This document shows positions 21,153-35,100 of a stretch of 64,000 nucleotides of DNA, one piece after another. Below the pieces are notes generated by a model. It had not been told where the DNA came from, did no database searches, and saw only the letters and a list, made by a program, of their open reading frames with translations. The position numbers were made by a program, and so were the translations under genes. Every line of letters begins with the position of its first letter. The first letter of the stretch is position 1. Source of the stretch: Tetrapyrgos nigripes. Taxonomy: Eukaryota > Basidiomycota > Agaricomycetes > Agaricales > Campanellaceae. The stretch is from contig JAACJM010000013.1 in assembly GCA_013368315.1 (NCBI GenBank), positions 186,001 through 250,000 of the forward strand. Direction: 5' to 3'.

Positions 21153-24100
21153 CGGGCCTGAGGCTAGACGTCGACCCTACTGCTGCTGATGCACACCTTT
21201 CCATCTTCGTCACTAGAGAGCTGCATTTTAGTGCTTTACGCAGACCATGATTCATCTTGTCGCGGGTCAGAAGGAGATTGGTCCTATCGAAAAGAGCTGG
21301 TGCGAACAAGGCGCGAATCTGCCAGCTAAAAAGAAGATGAAAGTAAGCCACAACGTCTTCAATGCAGTGTATAACCGACGTTGACCATAGCACACTCACC
21401 TCAATATAGACGATGACGGACATGAACACGGAGGTGTACATCACCACAGATCTAGAGCAAATTCTTGAGCAGCCTAGAGGAAAATCTGCTGCACTTGATA
21501 TCCAATGCAAATCCTGCTGCAGGACGCCTAGCAAAGAATCCTCGTTGTTCCGATCGACTCTAAGCCTATCCCGCACCTGCAGTTCTCATGCGACGAGACA
21601 AATGCGGTACCAGAGAGCCCTATGTGACGAAAGATAAATCTTTCTAACCAGGTTCAGGGCAGCTAGAGAAGTGGCCAGCACAGTCCGAGTCAGACCATGT
21701 CGCGGGACATACTTGTGCCAAATTGTTCATGCAAGGCTGCGTATAGCTCTGATACCGCCGCTAAACGCTGAGCCGTTAGTCTGCCTGAAGCTTCCATAAA
21801 TTGGATACTCGGTATATTCTCTATCATCTTCAAACTGGGGTTCGAGAGCTCCAACGCCTATTGCCATTTCATACCGGTATCTCCCTGGCATTGACCACTA
21901 CAAGACAGTGCTGTTTCATAGCGGTATCAGCCTGGCATTAGCCACAATCCAGACAGGTCAGCAGATGAATTTTTCATTTTGCTATCGGGACACTAATGCG
22001 TCCGGGATACTTCTGCATAGAAACATGCGCGACCAAGATATTCTTTTGACGCCGAGTCGAATGTTCCGAACAGGTTCATTCTCTCGATGACCCCCGGCAA
22101 GGGTTTTTTTTTTCCTTCAGATGGAACGCCCGTTGACTAGATGCCCACTTGCACTTATCCTTATAATACTTTTAATTTCCGTGGCGGTCAGCTCATCATT
22201 TAAGCTTTGGATTTTGTCCGCCGACATGGGGTAGTATGGCATGGGGAAATATACCTACCGTTGAGTTGGTTCAGACTGCAGTACTATCTGTGTAAGGCTG
22301 ACCTTCGCCAGGGCCACTTGGTTCAATGCATTCATGCTTCGACTTTGGAGACTACATGTGGCTTCAGGCGTCCCAACACTGATATTACTCTTTTTTGCCA
22401 GTCGTCCTGAATGTTCGATGGACTTATCGAGACCTCGTTTTTTGGACAACGCTTGACCTCATGTACTTCACGTATCTCCCCGCTTGCGAACGTTTACACT
22501 GCGACCGGTTCTTGGACTTCAAATCCTCACCAAATCCTCATCTTCCTTTCGTTCAATGCCAGCCAGCTATCATGCAGCTTTGTCGAGTTTCACGCCTCAT
22601 ACCGTGATTACTGACCCCGCAATCTCCCATGAAGTTAGTTGCTATCCCGTAAGTCGATTTTCACATTTGTCACATCTGAGCGCTCGACGATAACCGTTCT
22701 GTAGATGACAAGCCTTCACACGGTTCAACTCTAAAACTAGAAGTCCAATTTTAGGAACCGACTTTGAGGAAGCGCTGGTTACGTTCAAGCCATCGAATGG
22801 GAGATTTTTTGTTTCATGCTGGTAGCTCTCAATGCTGCCAGCTGAGGTTATGACGAAGTGCAACCCGACGTAGTGGTAAAGAACATCCATCATAAGGGTC
22901 GAGTCGAAGGTTATATGCTTCTCGCCACAGTAAACAAACGATAAGGTTCGGACATGGTTTGACAATAGGACCCCTGCAATATCATAGCATCGAGGTATTC
23001 GACTGGCATTGGAGCTTCAAAACCAACGAAAGCGTCTTAGCTCCAAGACAATGTTTGAACTTTCCAACGCTTCGAATTCTAACTTCCAACTGACAAGTCA
23101 GCAGACAGACTGCTTCGGACCGCCGAGGACGAGACATGGTTCACGTTCATGACGAGCTGATTGCCTAGTTCTCAAATGAAGGCTAGGCCATTCCCAGCTT
23201 GTCAGTTTTCCCACTGGCAGAGTAGGCAATGGTGCGCAAAAAAATCCCTCAGAGGCATGAGCCTGCGGTACCCCGTTTGCTCCAAATGGTTATGATTGGG
23301 GACGAGGTTCATCGATGAGCACTGGGCCCCCAGGTAGACATGTCAAGCATCGTTCTCATTCTCATCCCTAAGCATTGATGTACAACTTGGTCGAGCTTAA
23401 ATTAGGATTCCGATATTGAACAAAACTCTTCTTCCATCTTTGCTTCCTGTCTTCCATATCCTTTCCAATTCAACTCGAAATTCTTCGATCGATGATCGCG
23501 ACCACATTGAAACTAGGGCTCTGAGGACCTTCGCGGGAGGGTAAGGAACGCATATGCTTTCTCAGCCAGCGTGCTGCATGCAAGTACCGTGATCAGACCC
23601 ATGAGCATCCCCATGAACGTTGAGCATTGAGCAACACCTTGTCTCTATCTGCAAGGTATTGGATAAACACGCCGCGTACGGTCTAGCCTGCGTATTGAGG
23701 TCTTAAGCCGGGAATGAAAGCATGGGGAAGCCAAAGCGAGACGGTCAAGACCAACTCGGCTAACCGACACTGAATGCATTTTGGGAGCCTGGTTTCGTCT
23801 GGGGTACTATCCGCGAGTGCTAAACGATCGATAACGAAAGTTCGTCCAGCGAAATTGCGTCTTAAAGTCTTGGGTACTTATCCTGAATATCAACATGAAG
23901 GATCTGCATCGACGACGTACACCGTGGGGATGGTTTGGAGCTGTGGTCGATTACCATATTTTTGAAGTATCAGATCTATTATGGTTTGACAGTAGGAGCT
24001 TTTTTGCGGGATTGCTCCGTTTTGTGTAGAAGAACTCGAGCAAAAATCATGAAGGAGCAATGTGCGCGACATAAGTAGTGTATGCATGGTGTCCGTAGCC

Positions 24101-26621
24101 ACCACTGGATGCAGCAATGGGCCCAGTCAATCGATGGCCTATAAATACGACACATGAGTCCTGACAAGTGGATGTCCCCAAAACCGTAACGATTTGACTA
24201 GAATTATACATAGTACAGAGTCTGAATGGCTCTCAAAATAAACAAATCAGCACCAGGGACCAGGTAGCAGGATCTTCATAGTATACTTAACCCAAGTTCC
24301 TCAAATAAGTATCCTCCATTCCGAGTAAACACCGGATGAGCGACGATAGCTCCCAATCTAGCATTTCCATCGAATCGGATCAGTATTCAACGGGGTCGAC
24401 ATGAGACGACTTGTAGAGCGGTGGGAATATCTTGGAAAGAGGGCTCAAATCATCATGCAGAGCGCATTAGCTACTGACCTGCTAGTGTACTTTGCGTTGA
24501 AATGGCAGTCACTCAGCCAGTCATCTGCATGCAGCGAGGCCTTCGACAGGATAGCGAATGTATTCATTGACAAAGTTTACCCGCAATCGTGATTGAGTTT
24601 GGTATCTTGTTGAACAAGTTTCAACTCTCGAGGATTTGTTGAAAAAGTCTCCACGATATGTCACGGTCTTCACCAATCCCGTATGGGTTCTTAAGCCTTC
24701 TCAGAGGATAACTATGCAATATAAAGGTTATGAGACGTACCTGTTCCTTATTCTCTTTTTCCCTTGTTGAAAGGAAGAGAAGCTGAGCGGTAGCACGGGA
24801 TGTAATTTCGCTGAGTTATCAAATTCGAGTGACCAACCTGACTCGATCTTCGATACGAAGTCCTCGAATTCCGGATTTTGCTAGAGTTGACAGTTATGAC
24901 AGAAATAACTCCAGCATCATAAGTTTCTTTTGCGATTCGTTCGAGGAAGAGAAGAAGATGCAACAGACGAGGCGTGGGAAGGCCTAGGCCAATTGCCAAA
25001 AGCACTCTGATCGATTACATCACTGACGCGGTCCCGTGATCATACAACATCCCCTATCTTTTGATCTGCGCGTTTCTTACAGAGCCATTTCCCAGCCATT
25101 CGAGTTACTCCTGTGTATCTGCCTCACAGAGAAGCTTCAAGCCCGCTCGCCACTCTGAGGACGGGCATCTTAGTACCTGTGATCTTCCAAGCCCGCGCTG
25201 TCCATATGACGAACACGTTTTTTTTCGCTGATGGGAGAATGACCCTTTATCAAAACTTATTTCATCACTGCCTTTGTCTTTGTCGTCCTTGTCCTTTGTC
25301 CCCATTTAACATAGTCTTTTCTTGTCTCGAATATTAATCTTGATGGACGTGGAACATTGCATATGGCGGCATGATATAGAAAGAAAAGACAGCCACTGAG
25401 TGAACGGAGGATTTAATTAAGTACATTCATCCGACCGGTTGGCTACATTGATCACGATGTGGTTCGAGCTGTTGCTCGAGACCCGACCGCGTACGCAGCG
25501 CTATACATATGTACTGAACATAGATACTACTGCATAGCATCCTCATCAGGTGGCGACGGAAGAGGTAAAGATGTCCAACCAGTAAATGTACGTCCTAGGG
25601 ACATCACGGAGTCAAGACGTTCTGGGGTGAGGATGAACGTTGGTAAGCAGGACGTTGCACAGTCTTTGTCGGCATAAACCCTAGGCGACGACAGATGCAT
25701 ACGACAGGAAGGTCATGGAGAGATAAGGCGGGAATGTCGGCGGATGAAAGGAATGGTCGGACGCCACGGAATTCATCATATTACCAATTATGAGAATGCA
25801 CCATTGCTTACGGTGGCCTGATGGTACAGCTGTTAAGTTCGTGCAGAAATTTGCTCAGAAGACGGCCAGGACCCTTGAGCAGAAGAAGCGAAGAAGTCAA
25901 ATCTGTGGAGACGATACCCAGGATAAGCTGACCGACTCGTACCAAACTTCTATTCGCAAAACTGGAATGAATTGAAGAACCAGAATTGAAAAGTTCATGA
26001 AGAGGCCTGTCGGCTGGCAGAGGTTGCCGTCCAGGGATCGATGTTAATGCAAGGAAAGAGCTACTGTTCGCCTGGTATGGCAATCAACAGAAGTAGAAGT
26101 TGATACAAACATAGTCGAATCCCATGGGTGGCATGACGCGAAAAACACGAGTATGGCGGGTGGAGAAACGGAATTACACGGAATCGACGTCGAGCAGAAT
26201 ACCGGGCGGCTAGGAGGATGCAAACGGCCGGACGAGAGGGCACGGACGAGAGGGCAGTCTGTTTTCAAGATATGGGAAATTAGATTTCCTCCGGAATAAC
26301 GATGACTAGACGCAAGTAGAGCCAGCGGAGATATAACAGACACAAGAAGGGTTATCCTAGAGACTTTAGAAAGAAACGGAGGAGGCTGTCTGAAATCCGA
26401 GGAGGGGTGGAAGATTGATAGACTATAACAGACGAGAATGGAACAATCTGCAGTTGATCGACGAGCGTATGAACAATGTGTACATGCTCTAGAGATCAGA
26501 TCTTCGCAGTAGAGTCCGAGATGAAGGTGCAAATGTCACGAGTGTTGTGGTGTGTTTGACTCTAGAGGCCGAGAGTACAAGAGCGCCCTTGGCTCCCTTG
26601 TCCAGTGTTTCCTCACTGGTC
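21153..26621. other. Gene-poor region, about 5.5 kb
   Basis: No intact gene is recognised on either strand. Minus-strand 21180-21576 carries a good donor (GAG|GTGAGT at about 21402) and acceptor (TTTTTAG at about 21331), but the flanking frames do not join, so it may be a gene remnant. A duplicated motif of the form CATA-CGGTATC-CCTGGCATT occurs at about 21870 and 21917. Otherwise the stretch has normal base composition, many stops in all frames and no long tandem arrays. It may be old decayed transposon or gene sequence. Confidence 0.5.
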
Positions 26622-28375
26622 ATGACAACTTGGACCGACTTTATCCACAACGACTATACCTCGACGCCATCCACAGTGGCCTCCCGGTCCTACTCGGAAA
26701 TGAACCAAATCGAGTCCAGTATTGGTCCTAGTCGCGTCATGACCCGTGGTCAGCGAAGAGCTAGAGACTCTGTCTTGTCCAGAGGTGTATGTTTTATTAC
26801 TACCACCTCGTAGATTTTCTGAGTTTGACCCTGCTCTGTAGCGCAATGCTCCCATATCGCGTGCTGGGACACCAGCAATCGGCGTGCCGAGCACCAATCT
26901 GATGGGCTCATACCCTCTCACTCCAGATTCATCACATTCTCCCTACTTTCTCCCCAGTCATTCCAGATCCCATTCATCATCCTATGACTACGTCCGAGAT
27001 CCTTCACCCGCACTGAGCACCAATACGTCTCTCTCATCCGCCTCGGGACCAAACTCCCAAAACGTTCATGTCTCTCCTGCTCTCATGAGTCCATTTCCAC
27101 CGACCATCCATATCTCCAACGTCTCCTGTCGCACATACTTTTAGTCCTGGTGCTCAGGACTCAACCTTGGAAGAATCCATCACTGGTCGTCCTAAGCACC
27201 GCAAGCAGCGTCTGTACAACCTCGACCGGCAAGCTATCTGCCAATATCATATGGAGCATCCTACCGCTCGGCAGGAGGATATTGCACGTCAGTACGGCGT
27301 AGAACGCAGTACCATCTCTAAAATCCTCAAATACAAACAGAAATGGCTCAACATTTCTCCGGACGAGACTATTCGTGTTGCAAAGCATAGGCACGTTCTT
27401 CTTCTCTCTTTCGACGCGTCTTTCTCACATTCCTTCATCTACAGACCTTCCAAGTTTCCTCTGCTCGAATTGCGGATGGTCGACTGGATTTCAGAGGACG
27501 AGACCAGGACTAAGCCGCTCACCGACACACGCTTGCGTGACAAAGCCCTAGAAATCGCTAGAGACCTCTCCATCACTGAAGACAAGTTCAAAGCCAGCTC
27601 AGGATGGGTCGACAACTTCAAAGCTCGACATGGCATACGCAATGGCGACTGGATGGGGGATGGCAAGAGGACCAAAGAGGCCCGAGCGCTCGGCTATGGT
27701 CCGCCTATGACACCTCTCGCCATACAACTCGAGGCGCAGCTTGAAGCCGAAGCTGAAAAGAAGAAGCAAAAGGAAGCAGCTGAGATCGCCAAACTTGGTC
27801 CCTCGTATCAGCGTATCGTCGGGCCGCTTCACGAGCCTTGGTCTCAACCAGCCTTGCTTACCCCGGACTATTCTCCTGTCGAACAATCCCAACCTCAAGG
27901 CGAGCATCATCCCGAGCAATCTCATTCTCCGGATCGGCTTCATCCTCATCATTTGCGGGTCCAGGCTGAATGCTATACATCGCATCCTGAGGTACCATCT
28001 TCAGCAGACGCGCATACTCGTCAGGACCTTTTGTCGCATTCAGAGCCCTCGTCTGCAGAACTGTACCCGTCAGGTCCTTCACAACTCTACCAGCCATCTC
28101 TCCACACTTCCATCACAGAACCGTCAATACCCGCTGATGTTGCTCCACCAGAGATCCAGGGTCCTTCTGAAGCTGAGATTCAGCAGCAGATACGGGATTT
28201 TGGGTACCTAACCGCAGGGGACGCAGAGACTGCTATGGACAGACTCATCAGATTCTTCCGTACCCATCCCAATATCGAGATCACCAGTCATCATATTGAC
28301 ATGATGAGGGAGGTCAAGTGTATTCTTTTTACTGCGGTTGATAATAGTTTTCCGTACAATCCTCACCCCAGATGA
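26622..28375 (+). CDS. CENP-B-type HTH DNA-binding protein without transposase domain
   Basis: The product has a Ser/Pro-rich N-terminus, then a CENP-B N-terminal HTH (DIARQYGVERSTISKILKYK, about 27276-27340) and a CENPB/Tc5-type HTH (LRDKALEIARDL ... GWVDNFKARHGI, about 27530-27640). A charged and Pro/Ser/His-rich tail follows. No DDE catalytic domain is present, as in domesticated pogo-derived DNA-binding proteins. Exon 1 is 26622-26786, joined by GTATGT/TAG to 26842. A GC-AG intron (27391-27444, 54 nt) is required to give the family-like KHRPSKFP join. Between about 27064 and 27157 the reading frame must move by one base: either an intron (for example 27064-27157, ending GCTCAG) or a frameshift. 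The stop is uncertain, since a GTCAAG donor near 28311 could give another end. Confidence 0.7.
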
Positions 28376-31300
28376 GTTGGATCCACTCTTCAGTCATCCC
28401 TTTGCCTGGCCAGTTGCGTTCCACGTTCTCTCATGCTGGTCATCTCCAAGAAATATCCTCGCCGTTCATTTTTGCACGGTTATTTCGTCTATCTCTTTGC
28501 TTTGCCGTTTGATTGACTCGAACTATGCATCCCATCGGTTTTTCTTTTTTGTTCGGTGTTTTGGGGTTCCTCATGGTTGGTCTCGCATTATCTTTTGCAA
28601 TTGTGTTTTTTCTACTCTCGTGCATTCTCTAGTACCCGCATTTCTGCATCGTTTGCAACGCTGTTCACTGTACATCTCTTTCTTCCTTCATCTCATCGCA
28701 TGCATTCTTCATCGTTCATCTCTGTCTAATCTACGAGCACCATGCAATTGTTTTTTACTTACACGCTTGGAGTCATCATTGTTTGTCTACAGTTCTATAT
28801 GCTGTCCATTTTCTCTCTTCATCGCCATCTTTTTCTCTCTGTCCCCGTCTCCCTGTACGACCTCTTCACCCTCCGTTTTCCTGTCTTTACTTAGACAATG
28901 GTCGCTCCTTCTAGCCGACGTCTGAACATCGCCATGTCATGTTGGTTGGTAAAGACGGCTGTAGGTCTTCATTGTTCCCAGTTACACTAAGAACTGTTTG
29001 ATTCCCCTCCATGCCTCCCTATACGTCCTTGCTACGTCGAGTCTCTTGACGAAAAAATTCTTTCACGAGTACTACGCGTACAGTTAATAGGTACCATACA
29101 TGTTCACTTATATACCATATATAGGTACAGATTGTTACCCATCCCCTCTGCTCCCTCACCGTCGAGCCATTACTACCTCCTTATATCCTTTATGTTCATG
29201 TTCATGGCGCAGAGCCGGCGCTTTGTAGTACTTACATATACGTTTGTTTTTACCATTAGCAAGTAGCCATTAAAATCTACCTATACCTACGTAGCATTTC
29301 TGGATTGTAGCCAGCCGTCTATCGTTGTTCTTCCTTCAATACCAGTGTATGAGCATTATGTACTACATGTAAATTGGTTGAGGCAGTGGCGGAAATTCGG
29401 CTGATTTCGACTCGCTCACCTTGAGTATTGATGACAGTCCAGCGTTGTTAGAGAGTAGAATCAAGACCATTGTTGTGGCCGATTAGCTATCTGTAACATG
29501 CAGAAGCCTTGCTGAGTCTGCCAAAGCATTCACTACTCCGGACCTCTCTCAGCGAGAATGAGTATACTCACGCCATCGATGTACCTTCCTGCCCCTCAAA
29601 TTTCGGTCATGACGGCATGGTGGGGAAATTCGCTTATCGATTCGTCAGGAGTACGCATTCTGCCAGCCACATAACTAGCGATATGTATAGGCATCAAGCA
29701 GAAAACGGAGTGTAAGCATGTAGTGGCTCGGGCTTATCATTTCCTAATCCTTTTAGTACTACTATAGTAGCCTTGACGTCGACATGCCCGGTGTCGTTCA
29801 AGGACAGCTGAGCCCGCTAACATTGAGAGAGACGCGATAGACCCATCATGTGGAACACGTTATAAGTACTTGAAAGGATCAAGTGCCTCCAAAATTCCAC
29901 GCCGGATCCATCCTTTAACGCAATAGATATATATTCGAACCTGAGCGATACATTTTCTGGCCTCCTTCTAGAACGTTTCCGGCTTGCCACCCGCATGTAC
30001 ACTGTGTATATGCAAAAGCGATATCGCAATCCCGCAGGCCCACAGGCCCGCAGGAGGCTTCGAGTAGCATTCAGTTTGAAGCTATGAAAACCAACGAGCA
30101 TGCCACCACGGTATGAGTATGTCATAGGCTGAGTGAGTACCACCGAAATGAGTGTCCGCATAACTCCTCCTGGCGCTCACCATCTTTTTCGGATCAGGAT
30201 CCATCGATTCAGTATGGTGTTGTTGTGGTTAAGATTGGCTCTTGGAACGGAACGTTGGCTCTATACGCAGAACCTACACTCGAATTTCGATTGACAGAAA
30301 GAAGCAGAGGTTGCTGTCAACACAACCTATGTTTGAAGGCCTGGAGCCAGCACAGAGTAAGGAGTCCGAGATTTCTGTCAGTGTCATTTGAGGGATTTGG
30401 CCGATCGGAAAATCTGATCATCGATGAGAGTACTTTTAGTCTAGGACACCAGCAGTAGCAAGGGCTTACTGATGCAACTACGTCGACAATGACTCAGAGT
30501 CAGGAGAGGTCGGCAGCATTCCGTTTCTCCCGAGATGGTCACGGTTGCACGATGATCCATTGAGGTTGTCAACTGTACTTCAGACGATTCGGCTGTTACC
30601 CGTATATTAGAGGAGGTTATCTCGTCTTATGAGCTATCTCTTCTGACGAGATTCCTGAAGAAATCTAGAGAACCACATAACGTTAAATCTCCAGATAAAA
30701 TGACTGAATTACTTACTCGAGCAGTTCTTTCATAGAAGACTTAAATTTCCGAAGACTTGGCTAGATTTTGGGGTATGTTTCGCTGTTCCTGACACTAGTT
30801 AGTGAGTCGAGGTGGAGTCCGTAACTAGTCGGCAAGGTTTTTATCAGAAACTGCCACTTGGAAGATATTGAGCGCCGGGACTCAGCGCATGCACTGACTT
30901 TCTCACAATTCAAGGCCCGTAGAGACGGGTGAGAGAAGCACTTGCAAGTCCAGAGCGAGGATTCTTGTAATCTCCCAAGTTGTGCTCATCGTCTGGGTCT
31001 GAAGGTGAGAAGGTGCTAGAAGGAGGTGGTCAAGATAGATAGTCAAGTCAAGTCAAGTTTATTACACCGCACCGCAAAAAGGTCAAGCGACTCGAGCTTG
31101 AGGAAAATGATCCGCCGATCGACCACCCCTAAAGTCTGATCGGTGGCTGTGACCCACTCGTTCGAACCCACTCAGCGCTCCGTCCCTTCAGAACCAGTAA
31201 GTTACCGTCGACGCCAATGGAGTCCTAAGTGTCAGCCATGTACCTAAATGCAAACTGTCAATGCAGCCACCAAATGAAATTTCGAAGGAATTCCAAAGAA

Positions 31301-32128
31301 AACTTGAGGCTCCCAAGCCTTCAATCAGTGCCACCAGCCTGAGCGAGCTGAGCTCGGTGTTTTGTCTCTAACGTTAAATTTAGGTCCATTAAACCTGCTA
31401 CCTTACGTTGCACAAGCCGACCTTCTAAGGCCGAGAATTGCAATTTTTTTTAGAGCGGTTTATTGGTTGAACGAGTCAGATCGGACTCTGGGAGCTTCCG
31501 ATGGAACAAAGGCTCATGCGAGCATATGCTAGGGGAAGGGAAAACACCTTCGCATTTTCAGAGTAATTCAGAAAGCAAAATGCATATATACACATTAACT
31601 ATTCTATCATTCACATGTACAACGTGTACGACGAGACTCTTTGGGTTGGTTCCTAGATACAACAAGAAGAGGTTTCTGATAGACTACTACACATATCTTA
31701 TACACACAGATATACAACAACGTCCAGGCCAACCGCCAATCCAAAGGATGGCGACAATGACAGCAGATGACCCCAGGACAACAGCAGGAGAAAGCAGGGA
31801 AGAGATCAGACAGAATCACGATACAGACCGACAGACGACACAGACAGCTGAGTATTGCAATTTCGACAAGCAGGGAATATTGTACGTAAGGATCTCACAA
31901 GCGAAAAGAAATGGACGAAAAAATGTCTCACAGCAAAGCAGGTCGAGCATTTGCGTGAATGGGGAAAAGGATAAACAGAAAAATAACCAGCATCAAGAAA
32001 GAAGTCGAAATCCTCATTGAGCAGATCATATGAATATATGTTGAGACGGTGACGACGGCTACAAAGAGTCAAAATTCTTATTAGCACAAGCTCGTCAACC
32101 GAGAGGAAAAATAAAGCGGCCTTCAGAG
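28376..32128. other. Gene-poor region, about 3.7 kb
   Basis: 28376-28900 is T/C-rich on the plus strand and probably holds the 3' UTR of the HTH gene. From 28.9 to 31.4 kb no frame carries recognisable protein content. At about 31037-31060 the word AGTCA/TCAAG repeats three times before TTTATTACACCGCACCGC. 31.5-32.1 kb is the 3' flank of the minus-strand regulator gene. I see no RNA gene. Confidence 0.5.
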
Positions 32129-35100
32129 TCAAAAACTAGGACTCCTCCAACTCACCTCACTCTTCCCGTCCACATCCATGGCCATCCTCATCTGCTCCGG
32201 AAGAACGGGGTCAACAGTAGTAGTCGGCACGGCGGGTATTAGCTTCGCGTAAGGAGCCATATGTTCCAATTGCGTTTGGCCATTGTTCCGTACTCTTTCG
32301 TACGTTTGACGAATCTCTTGAGCAGCTTCTCCAGCTTCTTCGTAAGAATGGCTGTACTGCTCCAACCCAGAGATGCAGGTCGTCACTTCAGGCCGACCCA
32401 TCTTGGCAAGGAGCAGGCCAGCTGCGATACAGCTGTATTCCATGACTGCAGGGTCGAGTTTCTGTTTCAAAGCCAAAAATAAAAGATAGAAAATAGAAAA
32501 GTTGCGAAGAAACGCCGACGTCAGACATTCAATCATACCTTCATACCAAGAAAGGTGACGAACCAAATATTCATTCGAGGTGAGGACAGAAACCAAAGCA
32601 GCGATACGTAGTGCGCCATTCACCGCCTCTTCCCCAATTTTCCTTGCAACCTCGTCAATGTACGGTTTATTGGAAACCATCAGCATCCCACTACCGCTCA
32701 TACCGCCTGGTGGCGTTCCCATCCTGACAGCCTCATTTAATTCCCGAATACCCAGGTCATCCATCGCGGTGAAGAGGACGATCCACATGACATGGTATTG
32801 AGCGTCACTCGCAAAGCAGGAGACGGTCTAAAGAGTGGAAAAAGAAACCAAAAAGGAACACAAAGGACAAGATAAAAAAGGCAGTTGAGCGTTCATGTTC
32901 GGAAATGAAAATGATATGATGTTAAAAGCACTGACGGTTACAAAATCCCACCCCTCATAAGTCTTAGGGACACCAACACGAGCCAAGTAGTCCTCTCGCC
33001 ATGTTCGTAAGGCTGTACCAAATTGACGTAGGTAGTCAAGGGGAATTCCGTCAGAGTCTGTTATCGGTCGCCATAGCTGTCTTGACATCAATCTCGCAGT
33101 TCTAGCAAGAGAATGCGCCGCTCGATAGTATCCCTGTAGACAAAGACAGCGACACGTCAGTGGTTGAAGAATAACCTTATTGACAAGGCGTCATGGAAAT
33201 TTTCCATACCAGGAACTAATAGTAAGAAGTTGGCAAAAGAAACCGGGTTGATGAGTATATCATGTCAACGGTGAGCGTATGGGAACGATTACACACCTCC
33301 AACTGTTCTCGAGGAGAAGGCGCTCCAGCTGTGTTCACAGGGTCCGCAGCAGTGTAAAAGTCAATGTCATAGTCGTCGTCGTCAAGAATTGGTTTTCTCC
33401 GATAGTACAACGAGCTGAAAGCATCACAGATGCACGCCATCCACCAAGCAAAAATCATAGTACCCCTAGCCTCGGGATCCGAAATAGTCGACATTACTGA
33501 TTTATGATTTATCTAGATGGTTCCAGAACGTGTTAATGTGTTAGCGGTTCGCAGAAGCAGCGGACGGACGGGCGTAAATTGACAAACCTGCAAGTCGAGT
33601 AGATGCCGGGTCGCCGCGGTCAACCAAAAGCAGTGGAAAGCTATGTTACGGGTACAAAAGCGTCAGCACAGAGCTGTCATTGATGTGACATCGGAGATGG
33701 ACACCCACCAGTGGGATCATTATGAATTTCTGGAGAGGCAAAAAGGAATGTAAACATTTCCGGCGTAAAGTATAACCTTGAGACTCACGGGGCTGGAGTG
33801 GCTCGATGAGCAGGCCAATGACGACGTGCTCCGGTGTCGGTACGCGATGGACCTTGAGTGCTTCCGCAAGGTCTCTTGTCCGATCTACGATAGTCTTAGA
33901 GAGAAGGCTCTGACCATTGTGGCTGTTACGATCCGCTGTTAACAGAGGGTGCTCGCTAAATTTTGTGCCCCATGCAATGACAGTGGCCACTAGAGCAGGA
34001 TGTAAAGGCGCCTCAGACGGAGGTGGAGAGGTGGAAGATAAATGAACTCGGAGTTGATTACGAAACTGAGTGGGGTTAAGCAGCGGCAAGCGAGAATGCA
34101 CAATCTGGAAATAAATTTCAACAAGATCCAGCGCGAAACTGTCAAAGACGACGGTCAGTATAATTCGACAGATAAGGGCTAGGTGAGAGAAAGACTCTGA
34201 GGAGTAATAAGTGGTAAGTAATTGGGAAATGCGGCGCGTGAGATTGATACACACCGGAAATGAAAAATATCTTCACATGACGAAGATTGAAGACTAGAGG
34301 ATACGCACTCGGATCTGAAGGTATCGTGTTCTAGTTTCATGGCCAAGTCTCCCCAGGCGGCGTAGGGCGATCTCATTCTTGGAGAAAAGGGACTCGAATC
34401 ACTGAGAAGGCAAAAGTCAAAAAGGGGAATGTCAGAGGGAAAAGAACACTGACACTGAGTCCGGAGGTGAGAACAGATATGCCAGAACCTCGCGGGTTGG
34501 TGTTGAAAGCGTGATGTGCGGATAAAAGCCGTACTTGACTGGTAGGGGTAATTGGGGGGCCATGTAAGGAAACTGGGAGCCGTTTTCCGACAGAGGTGAA
34601 CTAGCGGTTCATTTAACCCCGTATCATACGCAGTGTTAATCATCATCTCACTTACACGGGTGCTCCGGGACTCGAGGGACCAGTATACATGGGTGCTCCT
34701 GAGTTTGAACTACCGACAGACAGGTCGTTCAGAACGACAAAATAGAGGAAAAGGGAACAGTGGACGAGCACCTTGTTGATAGATTTCGCGGTCGACGCGA
34801 GGTAGCCGAATTGCGCTTCTTCTCACTTGTTGCCTGTTGTACATAGTGGCTGGAAGGGGAAAGTTAGATAGATGAAAGGGTCGAGACGCGACGATTCGGT
34901 ACAGACGTGCAAGGGTAGTTCTTGGACGTGCAATGCTAGTATAGGATACGATATATGAAATCAGAGTTCATGGAAAGATCCAAGCGTATAATACCTGACA
35001 CTTTTTTCGGCTGTTAATGAAAAGGCCGCGTAAAAAGAAGAGGCGAACGCACTTTCTCCTGGTCTGGTAGACGATGACACTTGACCTTCCTGGAACGACA

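Noticed and set aside
20490..21167. AGGCTAG on both sides of the inverted-repeat element as a target duplication
   Set aside because: The right copy is 8 bp away from the repeat end and only 7 bp long, so it is not a clean duplication.
22411..22614. Short plus-strand frame with SPLANVYTATGSWTSNPHQIL, resembling a secreted or beta-sandwich protein piece
   Set aside because: Too short, no start context, no neighbouring exons found; could be chance or an unrecognisable relic.
28338..28925. About 195-codon plus-strand open frame behind the HTH gene
   Set aside because: Phe/Ser/Cys/Leu bias matches the T/C-rich DNA; more likely 3' UTR.
31130..31180. tRNA-like B-box GGGTTCGAACGAG on the minus strand
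   Set aside because: No matching A-box or acceptor stem could be built around it.
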